A DNA stretch of 64,000 nucleotides, from contig JAJECX010000003.1 in the NCBI GenBank assembly GCA_022821805.1, positions 558,001-622,000 on the forward strand. Direction: 5' to 3'. This DNA comes from Anaerolineae bacterium (GTDB taxonomy: Bacteria > Chloroflexota > Anaerolineae > Aggregatilineales > Phototrophicaceae). The position numbers were made by a program, and so were the translations under genes. The notes beneath the pieces were generated by a model, which was given only the letters and a program-made list of their open reading frames with translations, was not told the DNA's origin and ran no database searches. Positions 45,890 through 55,478 of this stretch are shown here, in pieces; the first letter of the stretch is position 1; every line of letters begins with the position of its first letter.

Positions 45890-47140
45890 TTACAGATTCA
45901 CTGTACGCAGCAGCAGCACATCCAATTCGCTCCCGGCCCGGACGACCTCTTGGTCTTCGGCGATGATCGCCAGTCCGTCAGCCAGCACCATGGACATCAG
46001 GGCGCCGGAACTTTGGATGCCGGTGGCGCGGGCGATGAGGCGCTCGTCTTCGCGCGTCAGGGTGACTCGGGCGTAAGTGCGCCGTCCGTCCGAGCGCATG
46101 TCGTCGGCGGCTGTCGCTTTGACCCTGCGCTGGCTGATGGAGCGTCCGGCGATCTTGGCCAGCGCCGGGCGGACGAGCACTTCGAAGGTCACCATCGTCG
46201 AAACCGGATTGCCCGGCAGCCCGAAGAAGGGCACACCCTGAATTGTGCCGTAGGCGAGCGGCTTGCCGGGCCGCATATTGATCCGCCAGAAGTCGATCTC
46301 GCCCAGTTCGTCCATCACTACGCGCACCAGGTCAGCGGCGCCGACCGAAACGCCGGCGGTGCTGATCAGCAGGTCGGGACTGATAGAGAGGGCGCGGCGA
46401 TAAAGGGCGCGGATAGAATCGAGACTGTCCTTGGCGATGGGCAGGCGAATCGGCACGCCGCCCGCCTGACGCGCCAGGGCAGCCAAGGTGTAGCCGTTGG
46501 TATCGCGGATCTTGCCGGGGCTAAGCTCGTCGTAGATATCGACCAGCTCATCGCCGCTGCTGAGGATGACGACCTTGGGCTGGCGGATGACCTCGACGCG
46601 CGGGCGGCCGATGCCCGCTATCATGCCAACTTCAGCGGGTCCGATGTCGCTACCCGCCTTCATGATTGTTTCGCCCACTTTGATGTTTTCGCCGGCGCGG
46701 CGAATATTCTCGCCCTTACGCAAGCTGCGATATAAGCTGACGCTGGCGGGCAGGGGGCTGTTTTCGCCCTTGCTCCAGTCGTCATCGGTGTCTTCGACCG
46801 GGATGACCGCGCTGGCGCCGCTGGGGATTGGCGCGCCGGTCATGATGCGGGCGGCTGCGCCCGCTTCCAGTTGACCGTCCGGAGCGCTGCCCGCCATGAT
46901 GTCCATCGCAACCGCCAATCTGGTCGGATTGGATCGGCTCGCTGCCGCGCTGTCTCCGTAGCGGATGGCGTAGCCGTCCATCGCCGAGTTGTCAAATGGC
47001 GGCAGGTCGATAGGGGAGACGATGTCTTCGGCGAGCACACGGTCGTGCGCATCGGGCAGGGAGACTGTCTCCGCCTCGAGCGTAAGCATGTCGCCGAGGA
47101 TCTTCGATAGGGCGTCGTCGACATTGAGCAGCGGGTTCAC
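45890..47140 (-). CDS. moeA: Molybdopterin molybdenumtransferase
   Basis: MoeA inserts molybdate into adenylated molybdopterin, the last step of molybdenum cofactor synthesis. The protein has 416 residues, the normal length. Visible are the N-terminal PPFDNSAMDGYAI motif, the TGAPIPSGASAVIPVEDT region, the GDELV strand and the SVGAADLVRVV loop, and the GLPGNPVSTMVTFE motif. It starts with GTG, with AGGAG 5 bases upstream. The other Mo-cofactor genes are not in the window. A promoter with an extended -10 stands upstream. Confidence 0.95.
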   Translation of the reverse strand: MNPLLNVDDALSKILGDMLTLEAETVSLPDAHDRVLAEDIVSPIDLPPFDNSAMDGYAIRYGDSAAASRSNPTRLAVAMDIMAGSAPDGQLEAGAAARIMTGAPIPSGASAVIPVEDTDDDWSKGENSPLPASVSLYRSLRKGENIRRAGENIKVGETIMKAGSDIGPAEVGMIAGIGRPRVEVIRQPKVVILSSGDELVDIYDELSPGKIRDTNGYTLAALARQAGGVPIRLPIAKDSLDSIRALYRRALSISPDLLISTAGVSVGAADLVRVVMDELGEIDFWRINMRPGKPLAYGTIQGVPFFGLPGNPVSTMVTFEVLVRPALAKIAGRSISQRRVKATAADDMRSDGRRTYARVTLTREDERLIARATGIQSSGALMSMVLADGLAIIAEDQEVVRAGSELDVLLLRTVNL

Positions 47141-47173
47141 GGCGCTCCTTTCAATCCTGAGTATCGAGCGCGC

Positions 47174-47201
47174 ATTATAGCATAATTTGCGTGAATCTCA
47201 G
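47174..47201 (-). promoter_or_regulatory. Promoter of moeA
   Basis: On the minus strand: CTGAGA (47196-47201), 16 bases, TATAAT (47174-47179), with a TGC extended -10. It lies 34 bases before the GTG start. Confidence 0.55.
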
Positions 47202-47222
47202 GGGCTGCGAGCCAGACTGGGT

Positions 47223-47252
47223 TTGACAGGCGCAAAGGCAAAGCGTTATTAT
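47223..47252 (+). promoter_or_regulatory. Promoter of the second sugar ABC operon
   Basis: TTGACA (47223-47228), 18 bases, TATTAT (47247-47252), 50 bases before the binding-protein ATG. It is divergent from the moeA promoter. Confidence 0.7.
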
Positions 47253-47302
47253 CCCACAGTTGCAAGATTTGTTATTTTGCGTATTCCAAATGGGAGGAAG
47301 AA

Positions 47303-48604
47303 ATGAGAAGGACTTTAACCGTAGTTGCGATTTTGTTCGCCTTTGCCTTGCTTTGGGCGGCGGCGCTGCCGGCGGCGGCGCAGGACGCCAGCGAAGTGAC
47401 GATGACAATGTGGACGCACGACGGCTTGTACGTGCAGTTCTTTAGCGCGCGCGCCGAAGAGTGGAAAGAGCGCTACCCGGATATCAATTTCACCTTTGAA
47501 TTCGAGGTGGTGCCCAGCGTGTTTGACAAGGTGCTGGGCAATTTGGCGGCGGGCGAGGAGATTCCCGATTTGCTGGGCATTGAGCAGGGCTCGTTCCCGC
47601 GCTTCATGCAGGGCGGCATCATCGAGAGCAAGTTCCTCGATTTGACCGATCTGCTGGCTGATGACTATGACTTGATCGTGGAAGGACGGCATACGCCATA
47701 CAAATATCAGGGCCGCGTCTATGGCGTGGACAGCTCGCTTTGCGCCGTTGTCTATTACTATCAGCCGTCGATATTCGAGGAGCGGGGACTGTCAGTGCCA
47801 ACGACCTGGGATGAGTACATCGAGACGGGCGCGGCGCTTGCCGAAGAAGGCATCGCCATGTCTTACATTACTGACCATGGTGGCATGTTCATGATGTATT
47901 TGCTGCAGCGAGGCGGCGCGATTTTCGACGACCACGGTGAATTTGTCTTGCCTGATGAGCCGAATCGGGGGATTGCGATTGAAGTGTTGAACTTGTTGCG
48001 CGAAGGCTTGGACAGCGGCGCGATACGCTACGTTCCCAGCGCCGAAGTGTGGGGACCGGCGATCATCAATGCTTATCGCGAAGGCAATTTGGTCGGCGCG
48101 ATTATGCCCGATTGGTATTCCGACTACATCCTGAAACCGCAGGCGGAAGATATGGCTGAGCAATTTCGTATTGGCCGCATGCCGGTTTGGGGCGATGGCG
48201 ACGGCCACAAGACCTCCGTCTGGGGCGGCACCGGTTTCGCCGTCGCAAAAGAAAACGAAAACGCCCAATATGCCTGGGAGCTGCTGCAATACACCTATGT
48301 GACGCTCGAAAATCAGATCAAGCGTTACGAGGAGATCGCTTACTATCCGACGATGTCCGCCGCTTTCCACGATGATCGAATCGTAGGTCTGTCCGATCCG
48401 TTTTATGCCGGTCAAAAGACGGGCGAGGTTTTCGCCGAGATCGTGGACGATGTGCCGATCTGGTATCAGAGCTTGTTCCGCCAGACCTTTGAGTCGCAAA
48501 TGGCGGCTGAGCTTGCCTTGTTCTTCGACGGCGCCGTTTCCGCTGATGAAGCTATCGATAACATCGTGCAATACATGGAAGACGAAATCGCTTTCGCCGA
48601 GTAG
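47303..48604 (+). CDS. Extracellular sugar-binding protein (ABC importer)
   Basis: A 433-residue family 1 solute-binding protein. A Sec signal peptide (residues 1-26, ending PAAAQ) is followed by a two-lobe sugar-binding fold (TMWTHDGLYVQFFSARAEEWKERYPDINF ... GRVYGVDSSLCAVVYYYQPSIFEERG). It feeds the permeases at 48711 and 49637. It is only distantly similar to the binding protein at 34939, so the two importers probably take different sugars. GGGAGGAAG precedes the ATG. Confidence 0.9.
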   Translation: MRRTLTVVAILFAFALLWAAALPAAAQDASEVTMTMWTHDGLYVQFFSARAEEWKERYPDINFTFEFEVVPSVFDKVLGNLAAGEEIPDLLGIEQGSFPRFMQGGIIESKFLDLTDLLADDYDLIVEGRHTPYKYQGRVYGVDSSLCAVVYYYQPSIFEERGLSVPTTWDEYIETGAALAEEGIAMSYITDHGGMFMMYLLQRGGAIFDDHGEFVLPDEPNRGIAIEVLNLLREGLDSGAIRYVPSAEVWGPAIINAYREGNLVGAIMPDWYSDYILKPQAEDMAEQFRIGRMPVWGDGDGHKTSVWGGTGFAVAKENENAQYAWELLQYTYVTLENQIKRYEEIAYYPTMSAAFHDDRIVGLSDPFYAGQKTGEVFAEIVDDVPIWYQSLFRQTFESQMAAELALFFDGAVSADEAIDNIVQYMEDEIAFAE

Positions 48605-48638
48605 GGTTGATTGCGCTCCAGTGATCCTGGAGTAGTAC

Positions 48639-48678
48639 GTAGGGGCGAGACCTAGGGCGAGAAAAGTCTCGCCCCTAC
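48639..48678. repeat. Perfect 13-bp palindrome of the GGGGCGAG family
   Basis: GTAGGGGCGAGAC and GTCTCGCCCCTAC flank a 14-base loop, between the binding-protein and permease genes. It could form a hairpin in the operon mRNA and reduce expression of the downstream permeases relative to the binding protein. Confidence 0.65.
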
Positions 48679-48710
48679 AATCACTCATAATGCTGTAGCG
48701 GGAGCGACGG

Positions 48711-49637
48711 ATGGTTCAGGCTGCAATGACGCGTGGGCGCGAGGCGCGGGATGCTGGAGGTTTCCAGCAGCACAAGCTCGCGCCCTATGCCTTCATCTCT
48801 CCATTCTACGTCCTGTTTGCTTTCTTTTTTCTGGCGCCCAGCCTGATTGCGCTGGTGCTGAGCTTGTTCCGTTGGGATGGCATCAATGACCCGCGCTTTG
48901 TCCTCGCGCGCAATTATGGACGCCTGCTAAGCGACAAAGTGTTCGCGCAAGCGGCGACCAACACGGCGGTTTATGCGATTGCCAGCCTTCTGATCGTCCT
49001 GCCATTGGCGCTGGTGTTGGCGGTGCTGTTGAATTCCAAGTCGCTCCGTTTCAGCAATGTCTGGCGGGCGATGTATTTTACGCCGGTGGTGACTTCGACG
49101 GTGGCGATTACACTGGTCTTTCAGATTCTCTACAATCGAGACATTGGCTTATTGAATGCGCCGCTGATCTATTTGGGTCTGGAGCCGATATACTGGCTGG
49201 GCGATCGATCCTGGGTCAAGGTGGCGATAATCATTCTTATCGCCTGGCGCTCGACCGGCTTGCTGACCATCTATTTTTTGGCCGGACTGCAAAGCATTCC
49301 CGAAGAGTTATACGAAGCGGCGTCGATAGATGGCGCCAGCATGCTGCAGAAGTTCTATCGCATCACAATCCCCATGCTGCGGCCGATCATCTTGTTCGTC
49401 AGTATCATCCTCCTGCTGAGCTCAATCCAGATTTTCGACGAAATCCAGATATTGACCAATGGCACCGGTGGACCCGCCAACGCGAGCATGAGCGTGGTGC
49501 AGTATCTCTATGAGCGCGGCTATACGCGTTTGCGTCTTGGCTTCGCATCGGCAGTGGGAACGGTGCTTTTCGCCACGGTATTCATTTTGTCGCTGCTGCA
49601 GCTGCAGTGGTACGGCGTCTTCCGGAAGGAGGACTGA
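48711..49637 (+). CDS. Sugar ABC transporter permease (MalF-like)
   Basis: A 308-residue permease with six predicted helices. The EAA loop reads ELYEAASIDGASMLQKFYRITIPMLRP (about residues 200-226). A hydrophilic N-terminus of about 25 residues precedes the first helix. It overlaps the next permease by one base (TGATG), so the two are translationally coupled. GGAG lies upstream of the ATG. Confidence 0.92.
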   Translation: MVQAAMTRGREARDAGGFQQHKLAPYAFISPFYVLFAFFFLAPSLIALVLSLFRWDGINDPRFVLARNYGRLLSDKVFAQAATNTAVYAIASLLIVLPLALVLAVLLNSKSLRFSNVWRAMYFTPVVTSTVAITLVFQILYNRDIGLLNAPLIYLGLEPIYWLGDRSWVKVAIIILIAWRSTGLLTIYFLAGLQSIPEELYEAASIDGASMLQKFYRITIPMLRPIILFVSIILLLSSIQIFDEIQILTNGTGGPANASMSVVQYLYERGYTRLRLGFASAVGTVLFATVFILSLLQLQWYGVFRKED

Positions 49638-50479
49638 TGGGCGAGCGATTCGGTCAGCGCCTGGGCGTGATTGCGCTGCACGTTGTGGTCATCAGCGGGG
49701 CGCTGCTAACGGTCGCGCCGATCGCCTTCATGATCTATTCGTCGTTCAAGACGACGACCGAGATTTTCACGCTGCCGCCCTGGCTGCCCCCCGCAGTCTG
49801 GTCATTTAAGAATTACGAAACACTGCTGACCAATTGGCCCTTTCCCTATTGGTATATCAACAGCATCATTTACGCCGCGGTGGTGACGATATTCGTGCTC
49901 TTCTTCTGTTCGCTGGCGGGTTTCGCCTTCGCCAAATACTATTTTCGCGGTAAGAATCTGCTCTTCATCGTTCTCATCGGCTCGACGATGATTCCCTTCC
50001 AATTGATACTCATTCCGCTTTTCATCTTGATGAGCCGCATTGACTGGGTCAATCATCCAGCTTCGATGATCATCCCCTGGATGGCGCCGGCTTTTGGCAT
50101 CTTCCTGATGCGGCAGTATATACAGGCGGTGCCGTCGGAATTGATGGAATCAGCGCGGATTGACGGCGCTTCGGAGCTTCGGATTTACGCCCAGGTCATC
50201 GTGCCCTTGGTGCGGCCCGGCTTGACGACGCTGGCGATATTGACCTTCCTCGGCTCCTGGAACAGTTTCATCTGGCCCTTGATGGTGCTGCGCGGCAGCA
50301 GAGTCGTCACGTTGCCAGTCGGCATCGCGACCATGCGCAGCCAGGCGACGGCGTCGCAGATTCCGTACGGCGAGATGATGGCGGCGGCGACGCTGGTTTC
50401 AGTGCCGGTGATTGCGCTGTTTCTGATGCTGCAGCGCTACTTCATATCCGGCTTGACCATCGGCGCGGTGAAGGGATAG
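49637..50479 (+). CDS. Sugar ABC transporter permease (MalG-like)
   Basis: A 280-residue permease with six predicted helices and the EAA loop ELMESARIDGASELRIYAQVIVPLVRP. The C-terminus SGLTIGAVKG matches the MalG-like permease at 38111. The ATG at 49637 overlaps the previous stop and has AAGGAGGA upstream. No ATPase follows; the next gene is rpoC with its own promoter. Confidence 0.92.
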   Translation: MGERFGQRLGVIALHVVVISGALLTVAPIAFMIYSSFKTTTEIFTLPPWLPPAVWSFKNYETLLTNWPFPYWYINSIIYAAVVTIFVLFFCSLAGFAFAKYYFRGKNLLFIVLIGSTMIPFQLILIPLFILMSRIDWVNHPASMIIPWMAPAFGIFLMRQYIQAVPSELMESARIDGASELRIYAQVIVPLVRPGLTTLAILTFLGSWNSFIWPLMVLRGSRVVTLPVGIATMRSQATASQIPYGEMMAAATLVSVPVIALFLMLQRYFISGLTIGAVKG

Positions 50480-50561
50480 CGCGTCGCCCGCCGCCACAAG
50501 TCAGATTCAAATCTACGGGCTACACATTTTCGTAATGCAAGGGCGACTTTTTGGACGCGCC

Positions 50562-50591
50562 TTGACAACGGACTTATTGACGGGTTACAAT
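50562..50591 (+). promoter_or_regulatory. Promoter of rpoC
   Basis: TTGACA (50562-50567), 18 bases, TACAAT (50586-50591). This predicts a leader of about 150 bases. The same hexamers and spacing occur at 57016-57045. Confidence 0.75.
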
Positions 50592-50633
50592 CTCCCGCGA
50601 TGGAAAAACGCTAATACATCACCTTTGGAGCGA

Positions 50634-50674
50634 GGCTCAGAAGCTGTGCCTTCTGGGCTCTGTTTGCTGTTTTA
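50634..50674 (+). terminator. Terminator-like hairpin in the rpoC leader (possible attenuator)
   Basis: CAGAAG (50638-50643) pairs with CTTCTG (50650-50655), extended outward by GCT/GGC with wobble pairs, and is followed by the T-rich TCTGTTTGCTGTTTT. It lies between the promoter and the rpoC start, where it could attenuate transcription. Confidence 0.45.
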
Positions 50675-50748
50675 TAGTGATAGGGCATTTGTTTCATCAA
50701 GTCATCTTTGTCCAGGCAACTGAATCATAGCGCAGAGGAGGTTCCGTC

Positions 50749-53700
50749 TTGGAGGCGAAAGACTTCAGTGCATTGCGTATCAGTTTGGCTTCGCCGGAGC
50801 AGGTGCGATCCTGGTCCTACGGCGAGGTGACGAAACCCGAGACGATCAATTATCGGCGCTTGCGTCCGGAGATGGACGGGCTGTTTTGCGAGCGAATTTT
50901 CGGTCCCACCCGCGATTGGCAGTGCTATTGCGGCAAGTACAAGAATATCCGTTACCGCGGCATCATCTGTGACAAATGCGGCGTCGAGGTGACGCGCTCC
51001 TCCGTTCGGCGCGAGCGCATGGGGCATATCGAGCTGGCGGCGCCGGTCGCCCATGTCTGGTATACGCGGCGCGTGCCCAGCTATCTCGGTCTGCTGCTGG
51101 ATGTAAGCCGGCGGAACCTCGACCGTGTGCTTTATTTCGCCCAGTATGTGGTGACGCATGTTGACGAAGACGCGCGCAGCCGGGCGATTGGGCGAATCGA
51201 GAAAGAACTTGCGGACAAAGAACAGGAACTCGCCGACGAAATTGAACTTCAAGCGAGCGAGATTCGTGAAAATCGCGAAAACATGGCCGCGGCGATTCGC
51301 GATCATTATGAGTCGGAACTGAGCCGCCTTAGCGACGAAGTCATGAGTGAGGCGCAGGCGGCGCAATCGCAGGTCGAAAACTTGCTGGGGCAAGCTGCGG
51401 CGGCAGAGATCAGCTTGGAATCGATTTCGGATCGCGTCGTTGCCGAAGGCGAAGTGATCACCAACGATCATATTTCGAAAATCCAGACTATGGTCAATGA
51501 GCACCTGAGCGGGCTGCAAACTGAAACGGAGGCGCTTGTTCGGGAAGAGATTGGCAAGATCAACAGCGAGACGGATTCCGCCGATGGCGATGTCGACTCT
51601 TCTTTGGAGAAGCAATTCGAGGAACTCAAGGCGAAGACCGATGTCTATCGCGAGAAGGCTGAGGAGCAGATCAATGACCTGAACCGGCTTTTGAGCTTGC
51701 AGTCGGCCGCGATTACCTCGGCCAGCGATCGGCAAGCGAGAATCCGCCAGGCTGGCGCCGATTACGTCTTCATTTCGGAGAGCAAATATCGGGAATTGAA
51801 GAGCAAATTCGGCAACGTCTTTCAGGCCGGCATGGGCGCCGAAGCCTTTTACGACGTATTGAGCGACCTGAACCTGGTGAAAATGACCGAGATGCTCTGG
51901 GACGAGGTGCGCCATGCCCGCTCCAAGCAGGTCAGGCGCAAGGCGACCAAGCGCCTGAAGGTCGTTGAGAGCCTGCGCAGCAGCCGCGAAACGGTGATCG
52001 ACACCGATGAAACCAAGCAGGAGAACGAGCCGAACGGCAATCGTCCGGAATGGATGATCTTGACCGTCTTGCCAGTGATACCGCCCGATCTGCGGCCGAT
52101 GGTGCAGTTGGACGGCGGGCGCTTCGCCACCAGCGATCTAAATGATTTGTATCGCCGCGTCATCAATCGCAACAATCGCCTGAAGCATTTGCTCGATCTT
52201 GGCGCGCCCGATGTCATCGTGCGCAACGAAAAGCGGATGCTGCAAGAGGCGGTCGACAGCTTGATCGACAATAGCCAGCGCGGCAAAGCCCTGAGCCGGC
52301 GCGGGCGGCGCGAACTGAAATCGCTTAGCGATATGCTCAAAGGCAAGAAGGGGCGCTTCCGGCGCAATCTGCTGGGCAAGCGCGTCGATTATTCGGGCCG
52401 CTCGGTCATCGTCATCGGTCCCAAGCTGAAACTGCATCAATGCGGCTTGCCGAAGACGATGGCGCTCGAGCTCTACCGTCCCTTTGTCATCAGCCGCCTG
52501 GTTTCCTATAACTACGCCAGCAACGTCAAAGGCGCCAAGCGCATTATCGAACGGGAGCGACCCGAAGTCTGGGAGGTGCTCGAAGAAGTCATTCGCGAGC
52601 GTCCCGTGCTGCTGAACCGGGCGCCGACCTTGCACCGGCTGGGCATTCAGGCTTTCGAGCCACTGCTGGTGGAAGGCAAAGCGATTCAAATCCACCCCTT
52701 GGTCTGCTCCGCGTTTAACGCCGATTTTGATGGCGATCAAATGGCGGTGCATGTGCCGCTAAGCGAGCAGGCGGTTACGGAAGCGCGCGATTTGATGTTG
52801 AGCACGCGCAATCTGCTGAAGCCATCCGATGGCGAGCCGATTGTTGGTCCCTCAAAGGATATGGTACTGGGCAATTATTACCTCACGATGGATCCGACGG
52901 TGGAAATCGTTGCTGCGAAGGCGCGCGCCGACGAGTTCCGTTCGTCCAGCGCCGTTTTCGCCGGCGACTACAAGGTGGGCATCGCTTATCGTTCGAACGG
53001 CTACTATTACGCGCAATTCCGCAACGTGCCCAACCGCGTGCTTTTCCGGGATGAAGTGGAGCAGGATGAGAACGAGCGACCGCGCACCATCAAGTCGGCG
53101 GTAGATCGAATGGTAGAGGCGCTCTTAGCTGGCGAGGTGGACTGCATACTGGCGAATGCCTACGAGATGCGCAAGCTTATGCGGGCGCGCGGCTTGGATG
53201 ATCAGCTGGAAATCACCAACCTGCACGAGCGGCGTGTTGTGGTCGATATGGATGAGGTCGAATACCTCTATCGCCTCGGCTTGGTTGATCTCCATACGCC
53301 GATTCTATTGGGCAATGTCTTTGATGAGCGGTCGCCGCAGGAAGAGCCAGAGATCTGCACCGTCGGGCGGGCGATATTCAATCGGATCCTGCCCGATAAA
53401 ATGCGCTTCGTCCAGCAGACGCTGGACAAAAGAGAATTGCAGAACCTGGTCGCGCGCTGTCACCAGGAGATAGGCGGCGAGATTACGACCGAGGTAGTCG
53501 ACGCGATCAAGAATTATGGCTTTCACTACGCTACGATTTCCGGAACAACCATCGCCGTTAGCGACCTGGAAATCCCCGACGATCGCGACAATGTCTTGAA
53601 AGACGCGCAGCTAGTGGTAGATGGCGCCGACCGCGATTTTCGCCGCGGCTTGATGACCGAAGACGAACGCTATCAAGTCACGATTGATGAATGGAACCGC

Positions 53701-55407
53701 GCCAAAGACAAACTGCAAGACCGGATTCAAGACAACATGGCGCCCTATGGACCCATCGCCATCATGGCGAAATCGGGCGCGACCAAGGGCGGCTTCGGTC
53801 CCATCACGCAGCTCGCCGGCATGCGCGGCTTGATGGCGGATCCATCGGGACGCATCATCGACTTGCCGATTCGCAGTCATTTCCGCGAAGGCTTGAACGC
53901 GCTGGAGTATTTCATTTCGACGCATGGCGCGCGCAAAGGCTTGGCGGATACCGCCCTGCGCACCGCCGACGCCGGTTATTTGACGCGCCGCCTGGTCGAT
54001 GTCGCCCAAGACATGATCGTCAATCGCTGGGACTGCAATACGACCCGCGGTCTGGTCATCCGACGCGATGACGGCATCGCCGGTCAGAATGTGGCCGAAC
54101 GCATCGTAGGCCGCTGCTCGGCGGAAGATATCGTCGACCCCGAAAGTGGCGAGTTCATTGTCGCGCGCAATGAGATGATTGATGAAGAGATCGCCGACAA
54201 GATTGAGAATTCAAGCCTGGAAGCAGTCGAGGTCCGCAGCCCGCTGACTTGCGATTTGATCCATGGCGTCTGCGCGCTCTGCTATGGCCGCGACCTGGGC
54301 ACGGGCGAAATGGTCAATATCGGCGCCGCTGTCGGCATTATCGCCGCGCAGTCGATCGGCGAACCCGGCACGCAGCTGACCTTGCGCACCTTCCACAGCG
54401 GCGGCACCGCCGAAGTGCGCGATATCACCAGCGGTTTGCCCCGCGTGGAAGAGCTCTTTGAAGCGCGGCGCAAGCCCAAGGGCGAATCGGTGATGACGAC
54501 AATCGGCGGACGATTGAACATTATCGAACGCGCGGGCGCGCGCATCGCGTCCGTGGTGTACAGCGAACCGCTTAGCGCGAGGCAGGTTGTGCCGGACGAG
54601 TGGGAGATCCTGGCTGAAGATGGCCGCGACATTCAGGAAGGAGCGGTCATCGCCAAGAACGGCGACGACGATATGCGCGCCGAAATGTCGGGGCGCGTCC
54701 ATGTCGAAGATCATGTCATTTACATTCGTGATGAAATCCGCGAAGAGGAGGAACTGGAGATCCCGGCCAACGCTCGTTTGCGGAAGTCGATTTTCGATGG
54801 CATGACCGTCGCGCCGGGCGAACAGCTGACCGAGGGCTCGAAGAACCCGCATCAGATCTTGCGCGTGCAGGGCGCAAAAGCGACTCAGCTTTACCTGCTT
54901 GGCGAGATTCAAGATGTCTATCGCAGCCAGGGCGTGAACATCGCGGACAAGCATTTTGAAACCGTCATTCGCAAGATGATGTGCAAAGTGCAGATCACGC
55001 GCAGCGGCGACAGCGAGCTGCTGCCCGGCGAATTGATTGATCAGTTGAAGCTGCTGGAAATCAACGAGCGGCTGATCTCCGAAGACCTCGAGCCATGCTC
55101 GGGTCAGCCGGTGCTGCTCGGCATTACCAAAGCCGCTTTGAGCACCGAAAGCTACCTGTCGGCCGCCAGCTTCCAGCATACGATCAAGGTGCTGGCGGGC
55201 GCGGCGATTGAAGGACAGTTGGATCCGCTGCACGGACTGAAAGAGAACGTGATCATCGGGAAGCTGATACCGGCCGGCACCGGCTTCCACGCCTATCAGG
55301 ATCGGGAAGCGGTGGCGCCGCCAGTTACGCTTGAGGCGCAAGGCGCGCTAGACCTGGACGAGGTCAGCGACCAGGACGACTTCGAGAATATGCTTAGCGA
55401 GCTATAA
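50749..55407 (+). CDS. rpoC: DNA-directed RNA polymerase subunit beta'
   Basis: The catalytic beta' subunit of RNA polymerase. The N-terminal zinc ribbon (C59, C61, C74, C77), the active-site NADFDGD (about 657-663), the second zinc site (CSAEDI ... [13 protein letters not shown]) and the trigger-loop region ([16 protein letters not shown]) are intact. It is 1552 residues long. The excess over E. coli is mainly a Glu/Gln-rich coiled-coil insertion of roughly 200 residues (about 140-365) in the clamp, before the FGN/KYRELK region. The start is a TTG with AGAGGAGG upstream. rpoB does not precede it, so rpoC is transcribed on its own. Confidence 0.97.
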   Translation: MEAKDFSALRISLASPEQVRSWSYGEVTKPETINYRRLRPEMDGLFCERIFGPTRDWQCYCGKYKNIRYRGIICDKCGVEVTRSSVRRERMGHIELAAPVAHVWYTRRVPSYLGLLLDVSRRNLDRVLYFAQYVVTHVDEDARSRAIGRIEKELADKEQELADEIELQASEIRENRENMAAAIRDHYESELSRLSDEVMSEAQAAQSQVENLLGQAAAAEISLESISDRVVAEGEVITNDHISKIQTMVNEHLSGLQTETEALVREEIGKINSETDSADGDVDSSLEKQFEELKAKTDVYREKAEEQINDLNRLLSLQSAAITSASDRQARIRQAGADYVFISESKYRELKSKFGNVFQAGMGAEAFYDVLSDLNLVKMTEMLWDEVRHARSKQVRRKATKRLKVVESLRSSRETVIDTDETKQENEPNGNRPEWMILTVLPVIPPDLRPMVQLDGGRFATSDLNDLYRRVINRNNRLKHLLDLGAPDVIVRNEKRMLQEAVDSLIDNSQRGKALSRRGRRELKSLSDMLKGKKGRFRRNLLGKRVDYSGRSVIVIGPKLKLHQCGLPKTMALELYRPFVISRLVSYNYASNVKGAKRIIERERPEVWEVLEEVIRERPVLLNRAPTLHRLGIQAFEPLLVEGKAIQIHPLVCSAFNADFDGDQMAVHVPLSEQAVTEARDLMLSTRNLLKPSDGEPIVGPSKDMVLGNYYLTMDPTVEIVAAKARADEFRSSSAVFAGDYKVGIAYRSNGYYYAQFRNVPNRVLFRDEVEQDENERPRTIKSAVDRMVEALLAGEVDCILANAYEMRKLMRARGLDDQLEITNLHERRVVVDMDEVEYLYRLGLVDLHTPILLGNVFDERSPQEEPEICTVGRAIFNRILPDKMRFVQQTLDKRELQNLVARCHQEIGGEITTEVVDAIKNYGFHYATISGTTIAVSDLEIPDDRDNVLKDAQLVVDGADRDFRRGLMTEDERYQVTIDEWNRAKDKLQDRIQDNMAPYGPIAIMAKSGATKGGFGPITQLAGMRGLMADPSGRIIDLPIRSHFREGLNALEYFISTHGARKGLADTALRTADAGYLTRRLVDVAQDMIVNRWDCNTTRGLVIRRDDGIAGQNVAERIVGRCSAEDIVDPESGEFIVARNEMIDEEIADKIENSSLEAVEVRSPLTCDLIHGVCALCYGRDLGTGEMVNIGAAVGIIAAQSIGEPGTQLTLRTFHSGGTAEVRDITSGLPRVEELFEARRKPKGESVMTTIGGRLNIIERAGARIASVVYSEPLSARQVVPDEWEILAEDGRDIQEGAVIAKNGDDDMRAEMSGRVHVEDHVIYIRDEIREEEELEIPANARLRKSIFDGMTVAPGEQLTEGSKNPHQILRVQGAKATQLYLLGEIQDVYRSQGVNIADKHFETVIRKMMCKVQITRSGDSELLPGELIDQLKLLEINERLISEDLEPCSGQPVLLGITKAALSTESYLSAASFQHTIKVLAGAAIEGQLDPLHGLKENVIIGKLIPAGTGFHAYQDREAVAPPVTLEAQGALDLDEVSDQDDFENMLSEL

Positions 55408-55431
55408 CCCGGCGGACGATAAGCAAGCACA

Positions 55432-55465
55432 GCGCGGGATCCCAAACGGGTCCCGCGTTTTCTTT
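55432..55465 (+). terminator. Rho-independent terminator of rpoC
   Basis: CGCGGGA (55433-55439) pairs with TCCCGCG (55451-55457), with an inner CCC/GGG, followed by TTTTCTTTT. It lies 26 bases after the rpoC stop. Confidence 0.88.
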
Positions 55466-55478
55466 TCCGCTGGTCGAT

